DNA of 64,000 bases from Symbiodinium microadriaticum (GCA_001939145.1 LSRX01000127.1:960691-1024690); one strand, 5' to 3'. Numbered from the stretch's first letter, positions 51,355 through 61,730 are shown. The notes: a model not told the origin generated them from the sequence alone. Made by a program: numbers and translations.

Positions 51355-53762
51355 ACACATACAAATGGAAAGAAAGCTAGATGTGATGACTAATGTGTAC
51401 ATCCATCTCTGTATACATGTGTGTGTATAAACAGATAAATACATCTATGCATGTATCTCTCTCTCTCTACATATACCTCTATATATATATATATATGTAC
51501 GTACGTACGTACGTACGTATGTATGTATGTATGTATGTATGTATGTATTTAGATATATTTATAACATATGTACATATGTGATATATGTACATACACAAAT
51601 GTTTCTGTGTATTGGAGAACAAAGAGTCGGCCAGAAGCCCCAGGCAGGGCAGGGCGAGGCCGCCCAGAATGAGGCCACCCCAGGGGATGAGGGGGAGTTG
51701 CGACCTAGACTTGGATAGTTGATAGGGTTTAGAGTTTAGGGTTTAGGGTTAAGGGTTTAGAGCTTAGGGTTTAGAGTTTAGGGTTCAGGGTTTAGAGTTT
51801 AGGGCCTAGGGTTTAGGGTGAGTCTCTGTTAAGGACTTCGGGTTTAGGGTTTCTTGTCGGTTTCGGGTTGTGGGGGCTTTAAGGATTTTCGAGTTTAGGA
51901 TGTGGGCAGCTGGTGAGTTGTGACTTGGACTTAGGTTTTACGGTGAAAAAGCCCGAATTTGTTGGGTTGGCTTCCTCAGGTTCTATGAGGAAGTTCTTGT
52001 TGCTGCTATGGCGTTTTATGATAAGGGCCTAGTGCTTTATCTAGGGTTTTGTCCTATGCCTATGCAAATAAAGCAACGTAGGACCATTAATGCAGGGAAT
52101 ATTCAGAGCTCCCGCCCGCCCACCCTGAAACAAAAAAAACATACGGAAACACGGTACTACTGTGGCACCAGATTGCCAGAGGAAGCCGAAGACGAGCACA
52201 CTGAATCCCAAATGCCCTGCCAAGAAAGCTGGGCCGACGAAGACTGGACACACCTGAATACACGTCGCGGCTTTCGGCCCCTTACTGTGCAGAAATGCCG
52301 CCATCTCAAACACGCACCACAACCTTGCAGGGACGCAGCCCTAAACCCTATACCCTGAACCCCACAAACCCCAAAGCCTAAACGCTAGACCCCAAAGCCT
52401 AAAGCCAAAACCCTAAACCCGAAAGGGAAGCTTCAGGTGTGTCAGGGATGTCTTCTCAGAGAGGTCTGTATAAGAAGAATCCCTTAGCAGGGCTTAGGAT
52501 TCAGGACTTAGGGGTTTAGGCTTCCGTGTTTAGGGTCTCTTATCTCTCCCTTTAGGACTTTTTGCGCCTCAGGTCTAGGGAGAACCACAAAAGCACGAGT
52601 CCACAGAAACAGAAGGCCTAACACAACCTTAATGGTCCATGTGCCGTAAGCGTTGGGTTTAATGGTTCGGGTTTCTTTGGTGGGCTTGGGGGTTTGGGTT
52701 TCGAGCCATTCAGGATTCAGGCGTCCGAGAGGATTTTATATGGTTTCTACAGAAAACCTGCCGGTCTCTTGGGGTTTTGGGGTTTAGGGTTTGGGGTTTA
52801 GGGTTTAGCCTAAGGCTGTTATTGCTGTCATGGGCTTTCTAGGGGAAGGCTTGGGCTTTGGGGGCTAAGGTTTGGGCTTTCACTATGGGGGTCCATGAGC
52901 CTTAGGGTAGGGTTTTGTTTAGGGTTTAGGGTGGAGGCACGAATACAGCGTTACACCCTAAACCCTAACCACTAAACATGGCACTGAGCACTAAATCCCA
53001 CCTTGACACGTAAGACACATCCCAGAGAACCAGGAGCGACTGTGACTTCTTCAGGAAAGCACCCATGCCTGGCTTCATCGCGAGGAACTTCGGGTCGGGT
53101 TTTAAGGTTTAGGGTTTAGGGTCTTCACTTCGATCTGTCTAGCATCTTTCAGGGTTGATATTATACCGACCGGATGGTTGAAATGAGCACAGCGGCTGGA
53201 AGAACTTATCACAAATATCACCCTACGTGTGTTGTATACCTCTAATTGAATGAAATCAAACGAGGAAGGTCCAACAACCCTCCCGAAGAGCCGAGATGCT
53301 GACCAGGGCCTCGGCTTTCAAGCTGGAATCCGTCTGATGTATGCAGGCAACGTCGAGGAAAGCGAGCTTCTGTGACCTCCAAAGCACTAAAGCCATGTAG
53401 TAGCCAAATATTCCAGCAGGGGTGCACCAAATATATCCCGTTTCTTCGCCTGCCCAAACCGGCAGAAGCCCAGTGAAGCTCAAGAAGAATGCTAGAAGGG
53501 CACACACCGTGCCAACAACGGAGGCCGGCAAACTGTTGTTCAGGAACAGGATGTTCAGATACTTCAACCATTTTTTCGTTCGCCAGCTGTGGGACCAGAA
53601 CTCGTGAAAATGCGCCGTCTTCTGGCTAAGAGCATGCATTCCCTCGAAGTCTGCTCGCGCCCACTTTCGAGGTGCGTGTTGCAGCGCCCGATGCACTGAG
53701 ATCCCGCGGCAGATATCTGGGCTGGTGGCATCCATCGCCGTCAGGATCTCAATACAGCTCTC
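49411..53762 (-). CDS. Multi-exon polytopic membrane protein of a dinoflagellate family
   Basis: Placed exons: 53762-53279 (ATG at 53735, but open upstream to a likely acceptor), 53068-53002, 52323 to about 52200, 50712-50656, 50496-50307, 50097-50012, 49796-49659 and 49536-49411 (TAG stop). Wherever both ends are known the phases match. Motifs in order: FWSHSW; membrane segments VVGTVCALLAFFLSFTGLLP and GIFGYYMALVLW; FLDVACIHQTD; GAFLKKSQSLLVLWD; RLWCVFEMAAFLHS; a third membrane segment; HCRSIEMMQQQLRH; CCSEGH and CDRKIISRCITAWFG; VFSYWRIVHVAAPSLWAILD; then two C-terminal helices (YDIIVVYLLLLPSICSILL, LLAVGLIAVGALLLSLYVVV). The 50307 junction is a GC-AG intron that restores SYWRIVHV. I remember these motifs from many Symbiodiniaceae proteins without assigned function. 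A membrane exon near 51720-51600 is likely but unresolved. Introns hold IR-P, microsatellites and telomere-like DNA. Confidence 0.85.
50192..50212. repeat. AT microsatellite in an intron
   Basis: TATATATATATATGTATGTAT inside the intron between membrane-gene exons 50307 and 50097. Confidence 0.9.
50900..51600. repeat. Cluster of microsatellites in a predicted intron
   Basis: CA/GT (50905-50935), TATA and CATACA (50940-50990), a degenerate CATATCA block (51070-51195), CTAT units (51215-51350, interrupted by CCAT), CT and TA runs (51455-51495), GTAC then GTAT (51497-51548). Lies within the membrane gene. Confidence 0.93.
52808..52911. repeat. Dispersed element IR-P, inside a predicted intron
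   Basis: CTAAGGCTGTTATTGCTGTC to GGGTCCATGAGCCTTAGGG. It lies in the intron between membrane-gene exons 53002 and 52323. Confidence 0.88.
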
Positions 53763-53785
53763 CTGAATTTGAATTTGCCGGCAAT

Positions 53786-53876
53786 GTAGGGGCCTTAATA
53801 ATTACCTAGACTATGTTGGGGGTTCCTTATTGTAAGTACAATATAATGTACCCCCAAAACCTATTCTAATGGTCAG
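53786..53876. repeat. Inverted-repeat element IR-G
   Basis: GTAGGGGCCTTAATAATTAC and the inverse CTAATGGTCAGGCCCCTAC. The centre has ATTGTAAGTACAATATAATG. It lies 24 bases upstream of the first placed exon of the membrane gene. Confidence 0.85.
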
Positions 53877-54189
53877 GCCCCTACTTTAGCTCAATTGTTC
53901 ATGGCACAGCAAGGAACCCAACAACATCTTCATTTCGGGATCTACAGGTTATCAAGGTACTATGTTGTCAAGGACCAAAACCTGTCTAGACTCCCTGTAT
54001 AGCCACGATGCAAGCCCCGCGATATTACCTTGCCAATCCAGTTCCCGAAATAGGTCCCTAGCAACACTATGCTCCGCAGGCTTTTGGTAGCATAGCAATT
54101 TAGTGTCCATTAGACGTTAATTAGGCTCGAGAACCGAGAACTCTGGCAGACCAGAAATCATCAGTCCCCTGCATGAAAGCCCTATGCTA

Positions 54190-54293
54190 CTGAAGATGAT
54201 ATAATTCCTGCATTACCGTAAGGACCCTAAACTATGGGAATTACGGAATATTCCTTATAATTAATGGGTAATGCAGATTTACATCATCAACCG
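54190..54293. repeat. Inverted-repeat element IR-F
   Basis: TACTGAAGATGATATAATTC and the inverse TTTACATCATCAACCGTA, with GGACCCTAAACTATGGGAAT in the middle. Confidence 0.82.
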
Positions 54294-54355
54294 TATACCA
54301 CCCCTGTAAACTTACATTATCCCCAGCCACAACGCTGAGACTCAAAATCCAGCGC

Positions 54356-54707
54356 TTAAAACCCGCAGTTGCTTCCGGAGTTGTCACTCGGTGTTCGACT
54401 GCAGTTGGTTTTTCTGAGCGGAGGCTGTGTTTGCTGCAGGTCTTGGCACGCCCCCGCCCGCAGGCAAGACGCCCGGCCTGCCCCACATGCGTTCTCCCGT
54501 ATGCAGCGTGTTGCTGTTGTTGATGTTTTGCGGCCCAACACCCTGCTCGAAAAATCTGGACGACATCGATGTCGCATGCGTGCGCAGACGTCGCGCGCAA
54601 AATTTTTCATCGCACCAAAAAGTTCACAGCGAATTTCCACGGCGTTTGATCGGATGGCTGGTACCACTGTGGTTCCAGATCTCCTCTTTCTATTGACAAC
54701 CTCCTGA
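54356..54707. other. GC-rich block open on both strands
   Basis: Plus frames (LLLLMFCGPTPCSKNLDDID; AKFFIAPKSSQRISTAFDRM) and a minus frame of 121 codons (RKRRSGTTVVPAIRSNAVEI) are all open. Some part is probably exonic, but I cannot choose the strand. Confidence 0.3.
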
Positions 54708-54766
54708 ATATGTGCTGTCAAGCATCTGCGCGCATGTTAAGTTGCATCCTTCGGCAACAACTTAAG

Positions 54767-54932
54767 AACTTCCGGGCGATGCAAAGCCGGTCTGAATCTC
54801 GAAATCTGGATCGTATTTCTTGACATTGTGTTTTGTGTCGTTGTACGATACAGAAAAATGAAGAAAAAAGATGAAATGAATGCACAACAAACCTCGGGTC
54901 GGTCGGGCGGGCAGCAAGCAGCCGCGCGTCAG
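54767..54932 (+). CDS. Candidate exon with a membrane helix, unknown protein
   Basis: One base and 55 codons from ACTTAAG to the good donor CAG|GTTTGG (phase 0). Reads CKAGLNLEIWIVFLDIVFCV, then VVRYRKMKKKDEMNAQQTSG and a Gly/Gln tail. It has one hydrophobic helix followed by a basic, cytosol-type flank. A second frame with an ATG (MLSCILRQQLKNFRAMQSRS) is also open for its first half. Confidence 0.42.
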
Positions 54933-55108
54933 GTTTGGCACACCCTAGATCTTAAAGCCTAAACCCTAAACCCTAAAAGTCCCTAGGGCCCAGGCCCTAT
55001 ACTGCCATAGACCCCTTACAGAACCCTTATAGACTTATAGAACCCTTAAAAAGCCATTTCTTACAACAAATAGGTTCTGGGGGGTTAAGGGTTCAGCGTT
55101 TAGGGCGT

Positions 55109-55216
55109 AGCCCTAAGGGTCCATGTGCCCAAATAGTATATGCTTTGGCCTTCATGTAGTCCCTATATAGGTACTTTAGGGCCAATGTATATACTATTTG
55201 GGCACATGGATCCTTA
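55109..55216. repeat. Inverted-repeat element IR-C
   Basis: GGGTCCATGTGCCCAAATAG and the inverse TATTTGGGCACATGGATCC. Confidence 0.9.
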
Positions 55217-55506
55217 GGGTTTAACAGAAGAATCCTCAAAGCCCAGAGCCAGAACATTCCTCAAAACCCTAAACCCTAAAACCTAAAACCTAAACCCCCA
55301 AAGGCCCTAAACCCTGAACCCTAAAGGCCCTAAAGGCCCTAAAGGCCCTAAAGGCCCTAAAGGCCCTAAACCCCTAACCCCTAAACCCTAAACCCTACAC
55401 CGTAAAGCCTAAAGCCTAAACCGAGCCGGGTCTCCAGGTACGGCTCTAGGGCTTGCTCCAGAGAGTTTTCGATGGAGTGGGACCCGAGACTTGCCTCGGT
55501 AGGCCC

Positions 55507-55602
55507 AGAGAGCCCAAGACCCTTTAATTCTAGGAACATGGCTTAAATTCTGGGGGCCTTATAATATTATGGTTTAAGCTATATTCCTTAATTAAGGGGT
55601 GT
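55507..55602. repeat. Inverted-repeat element IR-A, right end lost
   Basis: GAGAGCCCAAGACCCTTTAA, inner arms intact (AAGCTATATTCCTTAATTAA). The outer right arm is replaced by TTCAGGG units. Confidence 0.8.
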
Positions 55603-55869
55603 TCAGGGTTCAGGGTTTGGGGTTCAGGGTTTAGGGTTTAGGGCTAGGTCCTTAGACGAACACCCCCTGGTCACTACGTCCTAAGCTCTAAATCCTAGGT
55701 CGTGAAGCCCTAAGCTGCAAATCTTACACCAGAGGTTACTTCAGGTTGTTAAACTTTAAACCCTGAATGCAAACCCTAAAAAGTTTAGGGTTTCGGGTTC
55801 CGGGTTTAGGGATTTGGGCTTAGGGTTGTGTGTCTAGGGTATGCCTACACTCTCAACACCTAAAGCGAG

Positions 55870-55953
55870 TCAGTCGCATTGCCAGGATCGCAGACTTCCT
55901 CCACAGAGCTTTCCGTGAAGTCGGACTCGACCTCGAGAAGCAGAACCACAGAC
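55870..55953 (+). CDS. Candidate internal exon, unknown protein
   Basis: From AAAGCGAG to C|GTGAAC, phase 1 to 1: RIARIADFLHRAFREVGLDL, then EKQNHR, an amphipathic helix-like run with high third-position GC. The minus strand also reads well (VVLLLEVESDFTESSVEEVC), so the strand is not certain. Confidence 0.42.
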
Positions 55954-56882
55954 GTGAACCTTAGGAGCCCTGGAAGTATAATTGTAACAGGGTTCTTATT
56001 TTAAGGATTCTGGGTATTCTAGGCGCTCAGTATAGGGGCCTTAACAATTCGAACAGAGTTTTGCCGAAGGAACGGTAGTACAAATTATTCAGGCTTCTAT
56101 ATTTTATAGGGCTGCGAATACGAGTAATCGGGGGCCTTAACGATTAGACTGGGGCTTTATCATGTAGTCTAGGTGCTGATAGGGATTGATGACACAGCCC
56201 TGAAAGGTAGAACAAGGGGGCATAGAATGGGTTAATACAGTATATCATCGTATATCATAGTATCGTACAGCATAGTATAGTCTATGTTGTAGAATCGAGT
56301 AGGGTATAGCCAGGCATACTGTCGTACTCTTACGAGTTAACTATCCAGCCACTATTTTGCAAAGACAGAAAATCTTAGGATTTGGACCATGCGCGGGAGG
56401 GCAAACGTGGTTTAACATGTATAACGTGAAATATTCCCGTGCTTCCAGTTCGCATCTCGGATTAGGGTAGACGGTGATTGGAGTAGGGTTGAGGGTTCGT
56501 GGTTTAAGCTTTTCGAATAAGGCTTCTGCTTTAGGATTAAGCTGTTTGGCTGAGGAGTTTAGGGTTTAGAGATTCAGAAATAAAAAGTCATGGATCAAAA
56601 ACTTCAACCGGCACCTCGCAAGAGTCAGGCTCGGTGTCCAACCACTGTCGCTCCTGAAGGACGGGTTTTAAAGCTTTAGGACTTTACAAAGGGTTTAGGG
56701 TTTTGGATTTTAGGGTTTAGGGCGCAGGAACTCAGGGTTAAGGGTTTTAGGGTCTAGGGTTTCGGAACTCAGGGATTAGGGCTCAAGGCCTTGAGGGTTG
56801 AGGGTCTATAAAGGGGGAGCGGGTTCGACGGGTTTAAGGTTGAGCTCTATGGGTTTTGGGTTTAGGGTATCAAAGGGTTTAG

Positions 56883-56940
56883 GGCAAAACCTGAACTTTA
56901 CACGCGAAGCTGAAACCGACACCGAGGAACATCGGACTTA
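56883..56940 (+). CDS. Candidate exon starting at a telomere-like acceptor
   Basis: Begins directly after TTTAG of a TTTAGGG unit and ends at the perfect donor GTAAGT. Phase 1 to 2, 18 codons: QNLNFTREAETDTEEHRT. Short, so the call rests on the donor. Confidence 0.38.
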
Positions 56941-58123
56941 GTAAGTTTGGGGCTATCAGTGTTTGTAGGTATAGCAATTCCCAGGTCCCATCATCCTCTA
57001 CGTGAAACCTAAAACCTAAACTAACCTAAACCGAAAACACTGAACCCCCGAAAAGCCGTCAGGAACTGGGCCTTATTCAACCCGTTTAGGCAGCTCTATA
57101 CAAACCCCGCCAGGCTATGGTGACTTCCGCTTTAAGCTGTACCAGTACCCTAAACCCTAAACCCTCAACCCTAAACCCCTGAAAGCCCTAAACCCTAAAC
57201 CGTTCTTCCCGACCGGCTCCTGAGGTACGTCTTCCATCTCAATTCTATCGCCATCTTTATGCATGGGGCTTGTTGTCAAACTGACAACTGCGATTGCATT
57301 CAAGTTCAAGAGAGCCTGCCTTAGGGGTTTGGGCTCAGAAGGTGAACTTGACACCCAAAAACCCTGCAACATGGTAGGTTGTGACCACGTCCGGGAACTA
57401 AGTGTCTGTCTGCTCACAGTCACTCCTCGAAACCCTTGACCCATAAAACCCGTACAGAACTGCTAGAACACCTCGTAGCGACATCTGCAAAGCACTCATG
57501 TAAACAAAAACAAAAAGTTCTGAACACCTTGCAGATTCCCAAACCCTTCAAGATCCAAAGGTCCTAGGTAATGTTATGGGGGATACATCCCCAAATCATA
57601 ACAGTAAGTCTTAATAGAAACCCTACATTTTGGAATATGGGGAAACCCTAAACCCTTAAAGGAACCCTTAAAGGAGCCCTTCAAGGGCAACAAGGAGCCA
57701 TTGAGGAAAGGCTGGCTGGCTTGAGCTCTGTTGGCTGCGTTCGGCGCTGGGCTAGTGTCCAAGGTTTTAGGGGTTTAGGGTTTTGGGTCGAACAAGGGTT
57801 TAGGGTTTAGGGTTCCACACGATGATCTACGACGAAAAGGCCTACAAACCATGACCCCCAAGTGCCCTGTTAATAGAGTCCTTATGGGTTCTAATGGTAG
57901 TATACAGGGTATATTAGATATTAGAGTGTAGTTGGGGGCATCTAGGTACATAGCTCCTACTTACCACGAGTGTCCATAATATACTGTCAATATGGAACTA
58001 GCTTCCCAAAACTATACGGTAATGGTGGTCTTTTGGGAGCCAATTTCAGAGTGACAGCATACAGTATGGGGAACCTCTGGGTTACATAGCTCTTCACCTC
58101 GCAGAACCACAAGTTGCAACGGA

Positions 58124-58150
58124 TGCATGTAGGTAGGTAGGTACGTACGT

Positions 58151-58193
<43 letters not shown>

Positions 58194-58229
58194 TAGGTAG
58201 GTAGGTAGGTAGGTGGGTAGGTAGGTAGT

Positions 58230-58261
<32 letters not shown>

Positions 58262-58410
58262 TAGGTAGGTAGGTAGGTAGGTAGGTATGTCTATAGGTAG
58301 GTCAGGCACGCACCCATGCACAATACATACACGCACACGCACACGTACATACATTCATATATACATACATACATACATACATACATACATACATACATAC
58401 ATACATACAA
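58124..58410. repeat. Tetranucleotide arrays GGTA/GGCA and CATA
   Basis: AGGT and AGGC runs alternate (58124-58288), then CACA/CATA with a pure CATA tract (58358-58408). The right edge abuts the 310-bp duplicate. Confidence 0.95.
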
Positions 58411-58429
58411 CATACAACCATTATTGTAC

Positions 58430-58745
58430 AGAACTTACAGTCCTTTGGATGATTCGAGTTCAGGATTTGCTGTGTAGGGCGTTTCACACACCGCGTAGAA
58501 AACATCCAATGTTAACCCTCTCAAAGCATACACACTGAAGCATAAGACCCAACATGTTTGTCTCGACCCTTGCTTCATGAACCCCCTATCGAGTTAGGGG
58601 TTTAGGGGGTTTCGGAGGTTTCGGGGCTCGGGGTTTAGGTCGTCACAACAATACCCCACAAAGTAGATTTGCCAATCAACACAGGGTCTACTCGCGAGGT
58701 CCAGACGGAGGGCTTGGTTCAACGCGCATTGCGCAAGCGAACCTA
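58430..58745. repeat. About 310-bp dispersed duplicate, copy 2
   Basis: Matches 44325-44640. The matching left edge is only about 20 bases from the CATA tract. Confidence 0.9.
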
Positions 58746-58951
58746 AACCCAAAACCCCAAAACCCTAAAGCCCATAAACCCTAAACCCCCCAAACCCCCT
58801 AAACTCCCTGAACCCTAGAGTCCCTACAAGCTCTAACACCTTTATCAAACCCCCACAATGCGTGCGAGGTATTTGAAACCTTTTGGCCGCACTGCGGTCG
58901 AAACCCGGAGCGCCAAAGCCCCAAAGGACTAACACAGGGGCCTGGGAGGTT

Positions 58952-59057
58952 AGTGAGTACCCAAATAGTAAGGTTTTAGGTCCCAAAATCCATACTCTGA
59001 ATGGTTTTTGTTTTGGACCTTGAAACCCTACTAGTTGGGTACTTGGACCCTCTGGGT
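58952..59057. repeat. Inverted-repeat element IR-B, left end shortened
   Basis: TGAGTACCCAAATAGTAAGG, core TCCATACTCTGAATGG with an extra TTTTG, inverse GTTGGGTACTTGGACCCTCT. Confidence 0.88.
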
Positions 59058-59230
59058 AAACCGTAAACCGATGGCCTCAAAGTAGCTCCATGCGGAACGG
59101 ACCCACTGTTCCAGAACCTTTACCTAGGCAGAGGAATTGGGAGTTGAGGACTCTCGGCCTAACGGTTTGGGGTATTTGGTTTATGGTTTAGGCTCTATCT
59201 TTCTGGGATGTTGTTGTTTTACCTCTGCAG

Positions 59231-59270
59231 ATCTTCTTACCGCAGCTGGTGTTCTACGACAAACCGTTCG
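59231..59270 (+). CDS. Candidate short exon with a strong acceptor
   Basis: After TTGTTTTACCTCTGCAG. Phase 0 gives IFLPQLVFYDKPF and phase 1 gives LLTAAGVLRQTV; donor G|GTCCTT. All frames are open, so only the acceptor is strong. Confidence 0.33.
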
Positions 59271-59666
59271 GTCCTTAACTCCTTATATGTAAACCAACCC
59301 CCTAAATCGCCAACGCAGCAAACCTCCTAAACCCTGAACCCTGAATCCTAAACCGTAATTTATCCCAAACCCCCCCTAAACTCATCTAAACCCTGATCCC
59401 CGAACCCTGGACCGCAAAGCAGCCCTAAACTCCTGAAGCCCTGACCCAACTCTGCTCCTTTTCGACCTCTAAACCTCTGATTTGGGCTTTTGGGTGTAGG
59501 TTTAGAGTTTAGGGTAAAGTTTAGGGTTTAGGGTTCTGATTTGGGTTTTTGGGTGTAGGTTTAGAGTTTAGGGTTTGGGCATATGGGTTTACGGTTTAGG
59601 GTAATGCCCCTTGTAGGTCATGTGTCGTATTTAATGCTCCATGCGCTGAACGGAGGTCCTTTGCAG

Positions 59667-60289
59667 GTTGTACTACTCTCGTACTACGTACTTGATGGTT
59701 CCTCAGGATTTAGTGGTGAATTCGGCTATAATAATTGCCCTGCTTACACCGAAAGATCCGGCCAAGGGCGAGACGGCAGCCTCACTCGAGGTCCTCGAAG
59801 TTGTCGTTCTTGACGTCGCCTTCGCTGACGCGACCGCCGCACCAAGGGTCAAGGAACCCAAAGACTCCAATATCCTTTAATTAAGGATTATGCCTGAAAT
59901 CATATTACTGTAGGGATCCCGCTATAATTTAGGGCATATTCCTTAATTAGGGATATTGGAGTCTCTGGGAACCAGAGGCACCTAAAGCCGCCCCTCTGGA
60001 CGGCGGGCGGCCGCCAGATCATGACCGCGGCCTCCACCACGCGCCCGCACAGGGCCAAAGCCGAACGTCATGGCATTTGTAGCTTGTCTTGGACATGGGT
60101 AGTTCTCTAAACTGGGGACCCTTATTTATATAAAAAGGACCCTAAAAAGGGACCCTACTCTAGAGAACTGCCCGCATGTTGCCCCCACCAGCGCAACTGG
60201 TGTAACCTGAGGTCAAGCTGAGAGCCTCCCGCTGGCAGCACCAGAACCGAGTCGCTTGTCTGGAACCCAATTCTGCCAAGATCACTTAA
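59667..60289 (+). CDS. Three-exon gene fragment with an IR-A intron, unknown protein
   Basis: Exon 59667-59847 follows CCTTTGCAG: one base and 60 codons, including DLVVNSAIIIALLTPKDPAK, then GETAASLEVLEVVVLDVAFA, with very GC-rich third positions; donor AGG|GTCAAG. Exon 59978-60066 (PKAAPLDGGRPPDHDRGLHH, then APAQGQSR) joins in phase 0. Exon 60223-60289 joins in phase 2 (ASRWQHQNRVACLEPNSAKI, then T and TAA). Intron 1 (130 bp) is almost entirely IR-A; intron 2 (156 bp) contains IR-D. Upstream, MPLVGHVSYLMLHALNG (59605 on) may belong to the previous exon. No family recognised. Confidence 0.57.
59853..59973. repeat. Inverted-repeat element IR-A, filling a predicted intron
   Basis: GGAACCCAAAGACTCCAATA and the inverse TATTGGAGTCTCTGGGAACC. 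Here the arms extend to within five bases of both splice sites. Confidence 0.92.
60098..60175. repeat. Inverted-repeat element IR-D, in a predicted intron
   Basis: GGGTAGTTCTCTAAACTGGG and the inverse TCTAGAGAACTGCCC. The centre is shortened. Confidence 0.88.
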
Positions 60290-60295
60290 TTAAGC

Positions 60296-60384
60296 CCTAA
60301 CCCTCCAGGCACCTGCTAAAAACGGGCCCTAGGGGCTGAAAAACCCTGTAGGTTACCCTGTAGGTACCTGGGGGGTGAGGGAAG
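60296..60384. repeat. Inverted-repeat element IR-K
   Basis: CCCTAACCCTCCAGGCACCT and the inverse GTAGGTACCTGGGGGGTGAG, with GGGCCCTAGGGGCTG in the loop. Confidence 0.85.
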
Positions 60385-61139
60385 GAACATGCCTTAAATT
60401 GAAGTAGGGGTCCCTATTTTGACTTGAGGTATATTCCGGATTTGAAGGATTCTGGAAGATCTGGGAAGCTTGTCAACTCCTTTAAAACCCAATTCACGGA
60501 CGCCTTCAGGGTTTAAGGGTCGAGTTCTTCAAGCAAACTCTGAATGGCTGAGTGCAACATTCTAACCGGGGGATTTAGGGCTGAGGTTATAGTCACCTTA
60601 CTTTGAATAGGGTATATGGTTTAGGGTTTAAAACCCTGCAAACTGCATCTAGGGCCCCTGTTCGGCAAACCTAAACTATCCCAGTACTCCCAGATATCTC
60701 CAAGGGGCCACCCTTGTGACTCAGCGTTTAGGCTGTTTAGGGGTTTAAGGTTTAGAGCCTTGGGATTTGGGTCTAGGGGTTTTGTTTGGGGCTTGGGTTA
60801 CCCTAAACCCTAAACCCCTGCACCCCTAAACCCCTAAACCCCAAACCCCTATAAACCCCTTAATCCCCTAAACCCGAGGGCTTTAGGGTTACCGGGGGAC
60901 TTAGGGCTAAGGGTCTGGGTTTACTCAGGGCTTCCCTGTTGGGAGCGGAGCAAGGTTAGGATTCAATGCTCGGGGTTTATCGGGTTTAGGGCTTGGGGTT
61001 TACTGTATAGGGTTTAGGGTTTTGGCTTCAATACCAAAACAGAGAAGCACTCAAACCTTCCTTCTTCACCTAAACTCCTGATAAGATTTCGACGCCTGGA
61101 ATCATCTGGGGTCCCAGCGGTTGCAGCTTCCTGTCCAAG
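60385..61139. other. Telomere-like stretch, no supported gene
   Basis: A half copy of the IR-A relative (60385-60470), TTTAGGG and CCCTAAA patches (60595-60640, 60730-60900, 60970-61025). No exon seen. Confidence 0.65.
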
Positions 61140-61344
61140 GGCTCAATTTTATCAGATCTGCTTCAACCAATCAGCGCGGAACCACTGTGATGGGGTTCTT
61201 GCACAGTCACAAGGTGCGCGGACCAGGTTGGCTGTTCTCACAAAGCCCCCTTAGAGACCCCTAGAGGGCTCAGCTACCGGTCCAAGAAGCCCAGTATTCG
61301 TAAATCACTACCTCCGCAGGGTCATAAAGGCAGTTGAGGTTCCC
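61140..61344 (+). CDS. Two-exon gene fragment, unknown protein
   Basis: Exon 61140-61226 (after TTCCTGTCCAAG): 28 codons, LNFIRSASTNQRGTTVMGFL then HSHKVRGP, donor G|GTTGGC. Exon 61274-61344: 23 codons, TGPRSPVFVNHYLRRVIKAV then EVP, donor GTAAAT. Phase 1 to 1 to 0; the intron is only 47 bp. Other frames are open in exon 1, but only this one continues well. IR-D follows at 61.44 kb. Confidence 0.5.
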
Positions 61345-61439
61345 GTAAATGATACTGAGTCAATGCTGAACTTAACCCGAAGCCGACCGTGAACGCCCTT
61401 CGCCGACCACAACCGTCCATGTGCTGATGTAGCGTGTGG

Positions 61440-61572
61440 GCAGTTCTTTAAATTAGACTCCCTCCTAAACCCTAAACCCTAAACCCTAAACCCTAGACCC
61501 TACAACCCCTTTTAGGTCCCCAATAGAGTGCGGTACTCTGTGTAATAAGGACCCTAAAAGGGACCCTACTAC
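61440..61572. repeat. Inverted-repeat element IR-D carrying a CCCTAAA array
   Basis: GGGCAGTTCTTTAAATTAGA at the left, then four or five CCCTAAA units inside the element, then the core GTCCCCAATAGAGTGCGGTA. The right side is AAAAGGGACCCTACTACCC. Confidence 0.78.
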
Positions 61573-61600
61573 CCAGATAATACTTAGCCCTGAAGGGTCN

Positions 61601-61730
61601 ATATATATATATATATGTGTGTATATATATATAAATATATCTATATCTATGTGTATATATATATATGTATATATACATATGTATGTATATATATATGTAT
61701 ATATATATATGTATATATATATACACACTA
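61601..61730. repeat. AT/GTAT microsatellite after a single-N join
   Basis: TATATATATGTGTGTATATA and similar. Tyr/Ile-rich frames here are artefacts. Confidence 0.95.

Larger units (their letters stand above)
54933..55869. other. Telomere-like blocks with IR-C and IR-A
   Basis: CCCTAAA patches (54955-54980, 55265-55400, with AGGCCCTA repeated six times at about 55320-55370), IR-C (55109-55216), IR-A with a damaged right arm (55507-55602), TTTAGGG patches. No exon seen. Confidence 0.65.
56941..59230. other. Repeats and one weak minus exon
   Basis: CCCTAAA patches (57145-57200), a minus block at 57323-57205 (ALLNLNAIAVVSLTTSPMHK, then DGDRIEMEDVPQEPVGKN after CCTAAGGCAG) that may be an exon, IR-L (57967-58075), tetranucleotide arrays (58124-58410), the 310-bp duplicate (58430-58745) and IR-B (58952-59057). 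Confidence 0.5.
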
